Positions 13,960 to 26,381 of a stretch of 64,000 nt of DNA are shown here, piece by piece (position 1 is the stretch's first letter; each line of letters opens with the position of its first letter). The position numbers and the translations under genes were made by a program. The DNA is from Glandiceps talaboti (Eukaryota; Hemichordata; Enteropneusta; Spengelidae). The notes under the pieces were generated by a model. The model did not search any database and was not told the origin of the DNA. It was given only the letters and a program-made list of their open reading frames with translations. Location: positions 22,282,949 through 22,346,948 of the forward strand of contig NC_135553.1 in NCBI RefSeq assembly GCF_964340395.1, written 5' to 3'.

Positions 13960-14925
13960 TGACCTCCCCCTTTGACCTCTGGCGCTGAGGGAGTCCTTGG
14001 GGGTTGTCGTCCTGACAGATCGGGAGGTTTTTTGTTTCTATTAAGGCAACTTTTAGGTTATTCATAACCTTTGAGGTAATATTTCCCAGCTTTGAAAAGC
14101 TAACGTAAATGTAAGTTTTAAATGAGTTTCCCATGTCACATAAAAATGGGCCCGTAAAATTGGTACAGGGACATTATTAATATTGCATGTATAGTATAGT
14201 CACCGGTATGTCAGAGAACTTTAGGTGGTCATACCTAGGGTATAACAGAAACTGGAATCTGATGAGATGTGGTGATTTGTAGTGTCAATAACATGACGAG
14301 TAGAACAATTTAGATTAATTTCATTTATAAACTATCTATGAAAATTGCCATTACGAAACCTTCAAGTTTGCCCCAAACTGCAATATAAGTAAAGCATTGA
14401 TTGTGAAACAGCCAAGCATTTACATAACATGTTCTGTAACTAGTGTGGTAGCTAGGTAATACATGTATATGTATATGTATAGTTATGTTTGAAGTTATAA
14501 GTAATATTAAAGAATTCATGTAAGAAACAGGGACAAGAACAAATATTGACATGTACCACATTTCAGACAAGGCTATATGCCATTGTAGAAAGGATTTTTT
14601 TCTTCAATCACAATTTAAAACACAATGACCACACAAAAACACAATAAAACACAATATCCACCTAAAGTTCTCTAACATACCGGTGACTTTATTATACATA
14701 TATTAATGCCCCTATACTAATGTTACATGTCTATTTTATGTGATATAGGAAACTCATTTAAAACGTACATTTACGTTAGCTTTTCGAAGCTTGGAAATAT
14801 TACCTCAAAGGTTATGAATAACCTAAACATTGCCTTAGTATCTCAAGCAAAAAACTCCATATCTGCCAGGGGGAAAACCCCAAGGACCTCCTCACCCCCT
14901 GAGGTCACTCATGCATTCAACCAAC
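13960..14925. mobile_element. Long fold-back element, arms about 270 bp
   Basis: The left part (about 13960-14228) and right part (about 14658-14925) are diverged reverse complements. The innermost match is GTCACCGGTATGTCAGAGAA at about 14200 against its mirror at 14658-14687. A second is the TTTACGTTAGCTTTTC / ATTACCTCAAAGGTTATGAA block at about 14770-14820, mirrored near 14060-14110. The 430-bp interior has no recognisable gene. Most likely a non-autonomous DNA transposon; the outer ends are not precisely defined. Confidence 0.75.
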
Positions 14926-14929
14926 AATC

Positions 14930-15880
14930 AGATGCACCAACAACCTTTTTACTGTCATAATGGTATTAAACTTTTCTTAAATATTTTCACCCTATTCTAA
15001 TTTGAGATGATATTGTCTTTTCAAGATGTGAAATGTTTGCCAAGATAGTCTAAAATTGCCTTAATCTCCAAATCTTCCCTACCAATGATACTACCATTAG
15101 ATGTGCTGACCTTTACTACATGTATATAATGATGCCATTTAACTTTTTAAGAACATATTTCAACCCTTAGTGTAAGTTATAAAGAATAGTTTCTGATACT
15201 TGCTGTCTTGTAAAGCATGGATTAAGTTATTGCTTGAAGGGTCTAAATAGTGTAAATATTGGCTATAAGAGTAAAATTCCTCCAGGGCTTCTAGAGGGAG
15301 ACCCCCTCAGACCCCCCCCCGCATGAGGTGGACATATCCCAGTCTCAAGCTCTTCCGCTCTTACTGTCAAGATGCTATTAAAGTATATTTCAAAAGTATT
15401 TCAACCCTATGTAGTTGTTTTTTACATGTTGGTGTTGTCTTGTAAGGCTTGGAAATTATTGTCTGAAAGGGTCTGAATAGTCTCAAAATTGAGGGAAAAA
15501 ACCTCCAGGGGTTCTAGGGGGAGACCCCCTTGGAACCTTCCTCCCCCCCCCCATGAGGTGTACACATCCCAGTCTCAAGATCTCCCCCTACCTCTTACTG
15601 TCAAGATCCTATCAAACTATATTTCAAAAATATTTCAACCTTATGTAGTTGCTTTTTACATGTTGGTGCTGTCTTGTAAAGCTTGGAAATGATTTTCTAA
15701 AAATGTCTGAATAGTCTCAATATTGACTTTTCAGAGTTAAAAACCTCCTAGGACCCCCCATGACAGCTGTACATATTCCCTTCTCAAAGCTTTCCCCCTA
15801 CCTTTCACTGTCAAGATGCTATTAAACTCCTTTTCAAATATATTTACCCTGGGTAGTCAATAATTATAATTATGATAGTG
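14930..15880. repeat. Diverged tandem repeat, period about 210-235 bp
   Basis: Recognisable unit starts such as TGTCAAGATGCTATTAAA lie near 15365, 15599 and 15809, with a more degenerate one near 14953. Each is followed by a 'tatttcaaccctatgtag ... cttgtaaagcttggaaat' stretch and then a purine-rich GGGAGACCCCCT block. The short frames within it are repeat translation. Confidence 0.8.
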
Positions 15881-15974
15881 CTATATAAAAACCCGGGATC
15901 TTATAAAGTAGATGCAAGACAGTCAAGCAGTCCACACTGAGTCACGATCAAAAAATACCTGTCACTCATGCGAA

Positions 15975-16135
15975 TATCATATATGGGGGGGGGGGGGGGG
16001 TCATCATGTTTTAGAATTAAGTGATAGGGGGGTCAGCCTGTTTTGGGTTTTACAGATAGGGGGGGTCAGTGACTTTTTGTCGGCCCGATTTAAGAATCCA
16101 CCGCCCCCCCCCAGGCTGGAGAAACTGACCGGTCC
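15975..16135. repeat. Poly-G / poly-C rich tract cluster
   Basis: A run of about 17 G at about 15983-16000 is followed by shorter G runs near 16025 and 16060 and a C run at about 16103-16111. Phrases such as GTGACTTTTTGTCGGCCCGA resemble sequence beside the poly-C tract near 3340-3390, hinting at an interspersed repeat that carries these runs. Confidence 0.6.
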
Positions 16136-16139
16136 CTAA

Positions 16140-19100
16140 GAAAAGCTGAGAAGGGCTTGTTTCTAGGAATCCAATGAAAAGATGATTGAAAGAAGGAAAA
16201 GGAGAGGCAAAGAAACATGAATTCAAAGATGATTTTTTATTTATATACTTTTTTAAATCGACCGACCGACCAAAATTTTCCATGGAAAAAAACAAAAACA
16301 TTTTTAAACATTAGGATCACCCCTACACACCAACCTTGGTGACACCAGGTCGAATAAATAATAGTGGGTGTCTTTGCGATTTCTTAGCTTTATAATGTTA
16401 TTCATGTTTTTATCAGATAACATCTCTAGTTGATAAAGTTTTAAATCAAAACTATCGTCTTCTCTGTCTCTTTGTAGCTTACCAACTTTGAATTAATTAG
16501 TGCACAGCTAATATCCTTGATCAAACTGGTAGGCTATTTGGCAAATTACTAGTAACATATTTCCATAATCAGTGTAAATATCTACTAACTGACAAATGGT
16601 AATACACCAACCGTTAGTCGGATTGGTAGATGTCAGTTAGTGAACTATAAGACTTTTTAAGTTAACGTGAATGTTGGTGGCGCTATACTACTGAGAACGC
16701 ATGAACGTACGTATAAAACATCTTGGTAATATAATTTTGTGTACAATGTATCTGGATGCGTAATTACCAAGATGCGGCAAACATTAAACGCAAGACGCAC
16801 ATAAAGACCACCATGCAAATAAACAATAAACAGAGGATACATTGCATTTATTAATCAAACGTTAATACATGTCAACACAATATACTAGGAAATTCCCTTT
16901 CCCTGTCTATCTTTCTGTGTAAAGACTTTTTAAGTTTTACTGTTCGTCACCGTGGTCTCTGCATGGACGTACGAGTGGGGTGGGGTGCACGGGGGTGGGG
17001 TGGCACAAACAATAATTACGTAATCAAACGCTATATACATAATATATAACTGTCAGTCAGTCGACGTAGGAAGATTATGCAGTGGGGTTTGACCTTTACT
17101 TGCACACGACAGCGCATGACAGAACTGGTAACGCTCATGACTGTACCAGACACAGGAGTTGCTAATGATACTCGCAACGCATAGATCTGGTACTCGAGTA
17201 GTACATGTCTGTATTGATGGATCGGAGTGAATAGACACTTTCATCCGGATTGAACCAGATTCAAATTACCCATAGTTCATTTGCATATAGCCATTATTCC
17301 GACAGTTGCTGCGGCAACAAACCAAGGTCTCCGTGACCTTTACATCAAATCTGGGCGAATGTTTTGGGCCATAGAGTCTTCATAATGACATATTTTTCCT
17401 TAGGTTTGAAAACATAATGTTAAAAACAAATGCAAATTACGGACCAGCTGATCGCCCGAGTACGCTCACATGTGTCGAAATGTGATGTTTACGTAACAGA
17501 AGCCTAGCATGGCAGACGTACGTATTTATAGTCTCTGTACGGAGCTAGCGAATACACAATGGCGATATTCCGTACGATAGATTAATCGGTATATCGCTTG
17601 CATCTGTCAAAGGTTACGAACGGATGTGAAAAAAGGCAAAAATGTTTTACAGTCGATAGCAAGCTCTGCGACTCTCTGATTCGGAGCTATTCAGACATTC
17701 GAGGCGTCATTATAAAGTCATGCCCTGTGTTGACAGAGAATGAATGAATGCGGTGCTTAGACCTGGCATCGATTATGTACTATTGTTACGGCATATTGAA
17801 GTCATTGGATGAGCAACACTATATATCATGAAACTCGGCAATATTATTTAGGTATATAGCCAGAGACTGTGTATGGGATATTCGACACTTAGTTTTCATG
17901 AAATTAAAATGGTTTTGTTTTAATCTCGACAATTATAGGTGAAGTATAGCTTTCTACAATGCAAATAAGTTTACTCTCCGACCATGGAACACTTCAATTC
18001 ACAGTCCCTCGGTGACTTGAAATACACTCCTTGTTTTCCCCTCGCTCTTTTTGTTGTTGTTGACCTTGTTTCAGTGAAAGAAATTCAAAGGAACTGGTTT
18101 AAGTTCTTATACTACTAGTATTACTAGGCGTTTACTATATGTGGCCGAGCTCGAGGCCTATCAACTTTTGTTTACCCCCACCTTGTACAAACCATGGAAG
18201 CAAATAGTAGATCTCCTGACCCATGTAAACAGTAACAAATGAGGAATGCCTAAAACAGGCGTCCAACTCTTTGCCATGACTGTATATACGTACTTGTTTT
18301 CACAGCATACGAAAAATAATCGGCTTATTTGGCCGTACGTATTAGCCGCTGTTTATGACGACACTAGGTCGATGAACGAAGCACAGTACTGTGGGTATGA
18401 CCTTGACTCCAGACTGCATCAATATCGAAATTCATACTTCACATAAAATTCAATCGCTTACTTCTGGCGCGTTTGTCTATTTTGAAAGGCAGATCAAAGC
18501 GTTGCTGTGAATGTAAATGTGTATATCTAGTTTTGTTTGCTTTCGTCGACTACGGATCCATTGTCTATGTTTAACCCTGTAGAAACCATGGAAGCAGATA
18601 TATAGATCAATGCAAACAAAAAGACGCCAGAAAAAACCCCTAAAATGGTCAAAGATACGGGTATACTGTTTTGCTAAACTCTTTGCTATGACTGTAGTAG
18701 TAAATAACTTCATACGAAAAGATATACGAACTCAAACGCAAGTAGAGTTCGGTGACGCAATACAAGTTCAATGACCTCGATTCCCACTGCAGCAGACAAC
18801 AAAACATCAATGTGGAAATTCAAAATTACAACAAAAATCAACCACTTATTACCTCTGGCTGGTTATTCTAAAGCATTTTAAAGCAGGTCAAAGCTTGGAT
18901 GCTGAACTACGTGTACAAGACCAGCTCGCGTCTTTCCACCATCCTTCGCGCGTTCATCCATGGTCTTCCAAATAAAGCCTTGACGAGAAACTGCTTTTAG
19001 CCAGCCAGTTCACTTCACAACACAAACAGACATGCAAATTAGCATCACGCGTTTAGCCATGTGAGACAGACGACTCTGAACGTGGGTGTCACAAAAGTAC

Positions 19101-21080
19101 AATTCTTTTGTTTTTATGGCCAGCAAGTTCAACGCAAACAGACATGCAAATTAGCGTCACGCGTATACCCATGTGAGACAGACGACTCTGAACGTGGGTG
19201 TGACAAATGTACAATTCTTTTGTTTTTATGGTTTCATGTTCAAATGTACAAGTATTTCACTTCATCTTGACTCTGGTCAATGACAAAACTACACGAGTGT
19301 GGGTCATACGAAGCGTAAATTTTAAAAGTGCTTGTGAAATTCTGAAGAAAGTTCTGACCAGACTGGATAACGTAATACCTAGTGACAGTACAGTACTGAA
19401 TTCTGAATACAATTGGCAAAGAAAAATTATAAACCATGGGGGATGAGCGGCAGCTTATTTATTGGATTGTTTATACACTGACAAATATCAACGTCAACAA
19501 CGAAGAAATATATATTATATTAACACACTGCATAACTCGAAAACTACAAAACATAGAGACTCTACCCCATATTAACAGGTACAAGCTTTCACAATCACAT
19601 ATACACGAACAATTCGCGATCGGCATACCACTGAAATATACAATTATTAACATCAACAGTAATTGAAATAATTCATTCTTCACACAAAAATTCGCTTGTC
19701 AAAAAATAGTCATTCTGTCACACCACACAACCCCCCTCCCCTCCGTTAGCCAGACTAATCCCGGCAAACATGTAACAAATATTCCCTTTGTTATGATAGA
19801 GTATACCTAATCACCCTGCAGTGCATTGGGCTTTGTAATTGTACATGTACACAGTACATGTTACGTTACTAAATGTACACGGTGCATAATATGCTTCATT
19901 CTCACAAACCAGAGCTATTATTTCTTCGAAATATTAAATATTATCCAGTAGGGACCGGCTTGATAAAGAACGGTGCCATAAAAAGGTCTTGGTTTGCGAC
20001 GATGAATATGCTTGAGATGAGCTTTGATATTTATATCACATTCTTTGTTGTTGACGTACAAAACAGTACATTGTAAGATTGTGTCCCCTCATTGTGTAGA
20101 AGCGTAAGTGAATTTCTGCAAAATACCATGACGAGGAATTAGCTGAACGGTGTTAAAACGTTCCGGAGCTAGCTAGAATTAATTTTCAATGCCACACGTG
20201 ATTTCAGGTGTGACTTTAAAAAAAATGTGTCTGAACTAGTCACGTTCACAAAATATAAATCAAATCGTCTAATATACTGAAAAAAATGAACTGTAATTCT
20301 TCCTCGATCTAGCAATGAATAAACTGAATAAAGCCTAAAAACAGTACACCGTTCAACACTGCCATCATTTTGTAAGAATATAAAAGGGGATCTTCAAATT
20401 AATAGTCTTTCGCTTGGAAAGTCTCGCAAAACTTGAAATCATAAATAACTAGATAGTTGATTTACATTGGTTTATTGCTATCGTTTATTACCACAATAAC
20501 ACGATAACAGTAATGCGTTAACTATTGAAAACAATTTAATTGGCAAACCGCAGCTGAAGTAAGCTCATGAATAATTCATAGAAATGAAAGTACGGTGGGT
20601 TACTGCAGTCGGCTCGACTTCATCGAGCATCCAACGCACACCATGTTGAATTCTATTAATTTCAGCTGCAAAAATAGTATTAAAGATAAAATTACAAAGA
20701 AATCAAGACGACTGTTGACAGTCTATCTGAAGGTGTATTGCATGGGCAATATGAAGGACGCCCTCAACCTCTAAATCTATGTAAACATAATATACATGTG
20801 TGTATACAAGGTAATAATCTGTAAGGCTGATGTCGCGATCATTAGCCATGTGGAAAGTTACGTTTTCAGTCAAGTGACTATAAGGATATATCAAATATGT
20901 ATCAGCATACTCTCATGTGAATTATTTCCTAGATATTTTACAGGCTCAGGATTAAGTCATGAGTCTGTAAAGTGGTTTTATCTCATAAGGAAACCAAGTA
21001 CCAAGGGGATCATTCTTTTTGTTCAGCAACAACATTTCTACTGTTGTTCTCACCCAAATTTTGATCCACATTTAGCATGT
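16140..21080. other. Intergenic region without a recognised gene
   Basis: About 4.9 kb of mixed sequence with only short open frames lacking recognisable domains. Visible structure: a MITE-like segment at about 16480-16660, with phrases related to the 39.2-39.8 kb palindrome; a diverged repetition between about 18130-18480 and 18540-18760 (both with 'aaccatggaagcag/aatagtagatc' and 'ctttgcYatgactgta'); and a clear local tandem duplication at 19021-19235. Untranslated or distal exons cannot be excluded. Confidence 0.5.
19021..19235. repeat. Tandem duplication, two units of about 112 bp
   Basis: CAGACATGCAAATTAGC occurs at about 19026 and 19138. Each copy is followed by GTGAGACAGACGACTCTGAA and then ACAATTCTTTTGTTTTTATGG. 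An open frame crosses both units (19061-19270), but its sequence is simply repeated and matches no family I know. Confidence 0.85.
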
Positions 21081-21086
21081 GCTTTT

Positions 21087-21289
21087 CCAATCTGATTAAA
21101 ATCCGATGTGGTGAAAGCGGCTAGATGTCCTTATTTACCTCTATTCATCGTGTTGTGACGTTTGTTTTGTTCGGAGTGATCGCCGCCTTCCCACGATCAC
21201 TCCGAACAAAACAAACGTCCCAACACGATGAATAGAGGTAAATAAGGACATCTAGCCGCTTTCACCACATCGGATTTTAATCAGATTGG
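21087..21289. mobile_element. Near-perfect fold-back MITE (copy 1), 7-bp target duplication
   Basis: Arms of about 95 bp, starting CCAATCTGATTAAAATCCGA and ending with the mirror image GATTTTAATCAGATTGG, are almost perfect reverse complements around a short loop (CCGCCTTCCCA). The element is flanked by TGCTTTT on both sides, a 7-bp target-site duplication. A related copy lies at 43812-43974 and keeps the loop region GATCGCCGCC. It lies about 190 bp past the 3' end of the TM2 gene. Confidence 0.93.
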
Positions 21290-21475
21290 TGCTTTTCGTG
21301 CCACTGATTGGTTGATAACATTCTTGTTACCATAGTGATGTTTTTGTTTATATGCAGTTATACACATATTAGTACAGTCATTAAGATAGAGATGGTTTGA
21401 AAATAATTTTTTTTTAAATAATTTTTTTTGTATGTTCTCTGGGTCAGTTGCAAAAGCGGTGTTATTGTAGCCTCC

Positions 21476-22594
21476 TTATGTTGCCAAAGGTGGCCATAGG
21501 TCAGTGATGATCACGCTGCCATAACAAACATTGTAAGATGGTGCACGTGGGTAGACTGGGACAGGAGCTGTCATTCCATAGGGTGTTGCCATAGGATACA
21601 CCGAACCTGAAGCACTATCATAGACATGGATGGTAATCCCAGGTTGACCAGTAGTTTTATGTTGATGCTTCTCTAAGTATTCTGCCAGGAGTGATTCGTT
21701 GACAGTGCTGACCAAACGTGGTAGACGAACTATATCTATCAACCAACCGACACCGATGATACCCAGGGTGAAAAAGACAACCCCACCCGGGTCTTCCCAA
21801 GTAAAACTGATGAAGTCCTTAAACAGAAAAAATAGGAAAGTAATTATGGAAATATGATAAAGAGTTCAGAGTTCGAGATATATTCAATAGAGAGTGTTGA
21901 AGTAGTCTTTACTTTCCAAACTCCAAATATCTACAAAGTATGTGTTCTCTAGTTTATTTTGACATGACGTCGACCATAAGTTTATTTCTCATTTTGTACC
22001 AAATTGTAATACTAAAATCGATCCACAAAACTCTGAATGTTTTATTTCTGTATTAATTTTAATCCAACGACGATATTTTTTGTCAGTCGTTCCTCAAATT
22101 TAATAAAAACATACGAACAAATATGATACGTTGATTATTTACCATTGATATAATGACACATTTCCTACTTGTCGTGATCAACCGAGTCTTTGTTTGCCAC
22201 TGTCGTCAAAAAAGTTTGAAATACAAATGTAAAATCTGTGTAAGATGGACTAAAACTATAATACACATAGAACTGTTCATATTCATTGTACAAAAAACAT
22301 CAGACAACCGAAGACCGAAGTCCGAAGACAAGCTAGCTTTTGTGTCCAAGCATTCCTCGTTCTAATCTTCTTCGCGATGACAAGTCAACGAATGGTTAGC
22401 CCTACGTGATCGATGAGGGCGCACTGAACAAGGACATTCGAGTACAATTATGCAGTAGACGATATCGGTACATACAAAACAACCCTTTCATTTTAACGAT
22501 GCGAAGGTCCGAGGACTATAAGGGAGTTTAAACAAGCCCAGAAGACAATGTTATAGAAGGAGTGAATTTACAGTAACATTATTGCTAGAATAGG

Positions 22595-22641
<47 letters not shown>

Positions 22642-23321
22642 AAATTAAAGGTAAGTATTTTCATTTTAAACTACCATTTTAACCCTGGTTTCATGATTCG
22701 TGTGACACGTCACTGATTGACACTTCTAATTACATCGTGACTTGTCTGAAATCCATGCACTCTACTGTCTATAATATGTTTCATGGAAAATCCTGAATAA
22801 GTATTATTTTAAATCATGGTCAATATATCACTTTAAAGACGGTATAATAATTTGTCACAATAATCCCAAATCTATTACGATCCACACTCACAATTCAAGT
22901 TGTTTTAGGTACACCCTTCTCCCAATCCAAAACTCCTTCCAATAAATATGTTGGCATACCTGTTTGTCTTATTATGTGGGTACAGACTAATTATGGAATT
23001 AAGAACATTGTACAGTTACATATTCTCTGATACACAAAATGTAGTTTACAGTGGATGCATTATCTTCTAGATTTGTACTTTGTATATGAGTTACATTTAC
23101 TACATGCATACGATACAAGAAATTTATTGAAAACAGCTTCAACTTAAGCACGAGAATACCTTTCCGAGCCCCTCGCTCCCCCACGTCAAACAATCAATCA
23201 AAAAACAAACAAACAAACAAACAAACAAACAAACAAACACACATACACAAACAAACAAACAAACAAACAAACAAACAAACAAACAAACACATACAAATAA
23301 GCAAGCAAGCAAGCAAACAAA

Positions 23322-23356
<35 letters not shown>

Positions 23357-23833
23357 ATAGGCATATCTACATACATTGATATTCAGAAATGGGTTATATA
23401 GATTGCTTTACAACCACATTTAAGAATGCATGTAGTAATTTAAAGTAGACATTTTTATAAGGAAACACTTACCTAACCAACCAAATGGAATACACAGTAT
23501 GTATGTATCGTCTAATCGTTTATGGGGAGGGGGAGGGTTGCCCGCTGCTTTGTCCTTAATATCCTTATTGACAGCACAAACCAGACACGGCATACGGACT
23601 AAATCGCACACCCAACCGACTCCAAATAGACCCAAAGTGAAGAAGTACATTACTCCCCAACCATAGCGCTGTAGATAAAACTGATGAAGACCAAGCCAAC
23701 CGAGCGGTAGACCAAGCATATACGCCGCAACTATCCCCTTTTTGGGTACATCAACGATGACACTCTGTATAGGTGTTTGGACTTGTGTCCTTGCAAAGTT
23801 TGATTCCAACTGTTTTTCGTTTTCCGATGCCAT
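21476..23833 (-). CDS. Double TM2-domain membrane protein gene, two exons, apparent frameshift
   Basis: Exon 1 is 23833-23473 and exon 2 is 21817-21476, joined by a 1655-bp intron (donor GTAAGT, acceptor TTTAAG). The phase-1 split glycine codon rebuilds GWLGLHQFYL, the same motif as in the first TM2 unit. Exon 1 encodes residues 1-120: a polar N-terminus, then a complete TM2 domain at about 31-88 (GWLGLHQFYL, two hydrophobic segments, GVGWVCDLVRMP), then the start of a second TM2. Exon 2 supplies the rest of the second domain (GVGWLIDIVRLP) and a tail rich in P, Y and S. TM2 domains are short two-helix membrane modules; the substrate or partner is unknown. In exon 2, near 21779-21786, the frame of LHQFYLGRPGWG does not continue into VVFFTLGIIGVGW. 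A two-base loss in a GTGT repeat would explain it. This could be a sequence error, an allele or early gene decay. Confidence 0.85.
21818..23472. other. Intron of the TM2 gene, with microsatellites
   Basis: It contains (AAAT)n at about 22592-22641 and (ACAA)n/(AC)n at about 23197-23355. It also contains a segment at about 22380-22490 (GAATGGTTAGCCCTACGTGA) related to fold-back material at 48563-48800. No other exon fits the phase-1 junction. Confidence 0.7.
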
Positions 23834-24229
23834 GCTGCGGATAGCCCTGCTGTCACTTAAAAAATCGTTGTAGGTAAAGGTGATATGAAAACAGCTCTAA
23901 GCGTTGCAGATGGTATGAGAACACTGCAACTGTCGTTTCTACATATTTCGGATCACGTTATCTTAATTCTACGACAATTACTATCTCGCGCCGATGACAT
24001 CATCGGTCCAAGGTAATAAGTTTATATTCGTAACATAGATTTAGTCTGTAAGATACAGGCATTCGTGCCACACTCAGCCAACACTCATCAGGTTAAGAAG
24101 CCTGATAGGGCTGAACAACACGACGTATCTTATTCTTACAGTCTAATCATAGATCTACCAATCATGACAGTGTTGTAAAGTTAATCATGGTGATCCCGGA
24201 CTCAAGAGGTATGTCTTTGACTAGACTCA

Positions 24230-24370
24230 TACAGTCCTCGGAGCATCGCATTGCTAAAAGGATTGTTTTGTATGTATCGATACCTACTGCATAATTGTAC
24301 TGTGGACCCTCATCGACTACAGTACAAGGATATTCTAGTACAATATTCGGTACAGAGTGGTACATATAAA
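24230..24370. repeat. Interspersed repeat fragment related to 22380-22490 and 48563-48800
   Basis: TTGTATGTATCGATACCTACTGCATAATTGTACT here is the mirror of the sequence at about 22450-22480 and matches 48563-48600. Only one arm of the presumed fold-back family is recognisable at this site. Confidence 0.6.
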
Positions 24371-24849
24371 ACAGCTAGCTAATAGAGATGCCCCCGAGGA
24401 CTGGCGAGAGCCCGGGGGGCGAGAGGGTCTAAGTAAAGGTAAATGATAAATAGACAGTTCCATAACTCTGATTCCTAGAGGTGAACAATAAACAAAATAG
24501 TCTCTCGCAGATTGGTGTATTTACTTGGTCACTATTAATTTCAAGTTGAGTTGAACAACCCGTGTAAACCCATTCAGACTGTACAATGCTGGTATTAGTC
24601 AACACACTCAAAATTGAGTCTTTTAAATGCCGTAACAACAGGGACGGCAATGACACAGCTCAAACCTTGGTTTCCCGAGATATGTTCCTGAATACATTAA
24701 GATATCGATAATATTGAGATACTTTGCAAATAATATATGAAAGGGGCAAAATAACATGGGTTACTAGGATCGCGTAAAGCCCACGCGGCGCGAAATATAA
24801 GGATTCAACAGATATCATTAAAAAAAATTGAGACTACTGTAGTTCCTGA

Positions 24850-26090
24850 CTATTCGATACTAGTCTCTCTAGACGTTGTATCTATGTACACAAATACGCT
24901 ACACACTAACGAATTGCAACTTTTATAAATTTTCGTTGGGAAGCCCAGGCACGGAAGTAACATATCTTGCTCTTACAATCCACAAAGGTCAACGACACCA
25001 ACAAAGTGTTAGATATTAAAACTCATGTTAAACAAACGGACTTATTCCAATATTTACACAGGCAATATTAATCATGCCACCAGACTCAGTTTGTAATGGA
25101 TTCATTGAGGTTCAAACCAGAGTTCAAACGATCAGTAGTCTAAATGCCAACTATGGAAACCACAGTCTGGTCAAAGTCCCTCAATCAGCATAAAAAGTTG
25201 TTCATCCAATCAATGGACCCCACCAGCTGCTAAAGCGACGTAAACAGTGTATACGTAGCATGTTGAGCTGCCAAATATACCATATTTGGACATTACATAA
25301 CTGCCCCAACAAACACTAACTTTATGAGGAACTGTGTTATTAGTTAGAATGTTGCGATTGATTAACAAAGACATGATACCGTTAATGACTGCGTGGGTGG
25401 CTGTGGATGAATTTTATACCCGTACTGTAAGTGAACGATACTGTTTAGGAACTAGACTGTGAGTGGACGTTTATTGGTAGCGATATCACAGTATAGGAAC
25501 TAGACTAAACGATCAGATACATACGAACATGTAGTAACGAAGAAGAATTTCAAAACAAAGTGAAATTCTTCACCGAGAAACTGGCGAAAAGAGGCACCAA
25601 TGAAATAGAAGTAAATAACTCAATCAAGGGAGTCCATTATCGAAACAGAGAGACATATCAAAAGCTGGACACCCAGACATAAAATCCCATTGTCTTCAAA
25701 ACAACATACAGTCCTTACATTAACGCATCTCATCTACGAGAAGCAATTAACTAAACACTGGGACTTAGTAACAGACAATGAGATATTCAATCAACCATAT
25801 ACAAAAAGAACAAAAAGCACAAAAACGAAACAAGATTTTTAAAAGACAAATTAGTCAGCACTAAATTGAAACATGCCGAATCTAAAAATCTAGGCGACAA
25901 AAACCTAGATAATAGGAATATTGAAATGCTGGCATTTCTGTTTGATGAACAATACCATTAAACTTTGGTCAAACAAATATGGGAATGATAGTTTATCACA
26001 ACAACTGCGACTGATGAAGAGACCCTAAAACTGGTTTCGAAATTTTAACGTTCAGCGAGGATTAACTATTACCGATCCGTGGATCTATCG
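24850..26090 (+). pseudogene. Penelope-like retroelement remnant, interrupted by a MITE
   Basis: The reverse-transcriptase signature LVSLDVVSMYTNT is readable at about 24860-24905, close to the 'LVTLDVSSLYTNIP' motif of Penelope-like enzymes. Later fragments include FRWEAQARK-like residue strings and FQYLHRQ, and after the MITE at 25130-25515 a charged helical region (RYIRTCSNEEEFQNKVKFF, about 25515-25590). Multiple stops and frameshifts make it non-functional. The 3' part (25650-25880) recurs inverted at 12.5 kb. Element family inferred from motifs only. Confidence 0.7.
25131..25506. mobile_element. hAT-like MITE inserted in the Penelope remnant
   Basis: The sequence between two copies of AACGATCAG (about 25119-25129 and 25507-25515) is absent from the equivalent Penelope fragment at 13372-13390, where TCAAACGATCAGATACAT is continuous. 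The insert begins TAGTCTAAATGCC and ends GGAACTAGACTA, giving inverted ends TAGTCTA. The interior is homologous to 43196-43540 (GGTCAAAGTCCCTCAATCA, TGCCAAATATACCATAT). The 8-9-bp duplication is typical of hAT elements; the superfamily call is inference. Confidence 0.85.
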
Positions 26091-26295
26091 CCAATAGTTT
26101 CCCCTATACAAACAAACTCAACACTTTGAGGGTTCCAACCTGTATGTAACAACTAAACATTTGGTTATCTCTAACCCAACTACCACCCAACCTGGTTCAA
26201 TTATGTCCATGTTCGGAGCCCCATTACCCCCTCATACATCGCCGCAAGTACTTATGAAGCCTATATTCAGTGATGAGTTGGGTGACAGCCATACG

Positions 26296-26298
<3 letters not shown>

Positions 26299-26376
<78 letters not shown>
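26299..26376. repeat. (CT)n microsatellite
   Basis: About 78 bp of pure CT dinucleotide. The Ser-Leu reading frame through it is repeat translation. Confidence 0.97.
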
Positions 26377-26381
<5 letters not shown>

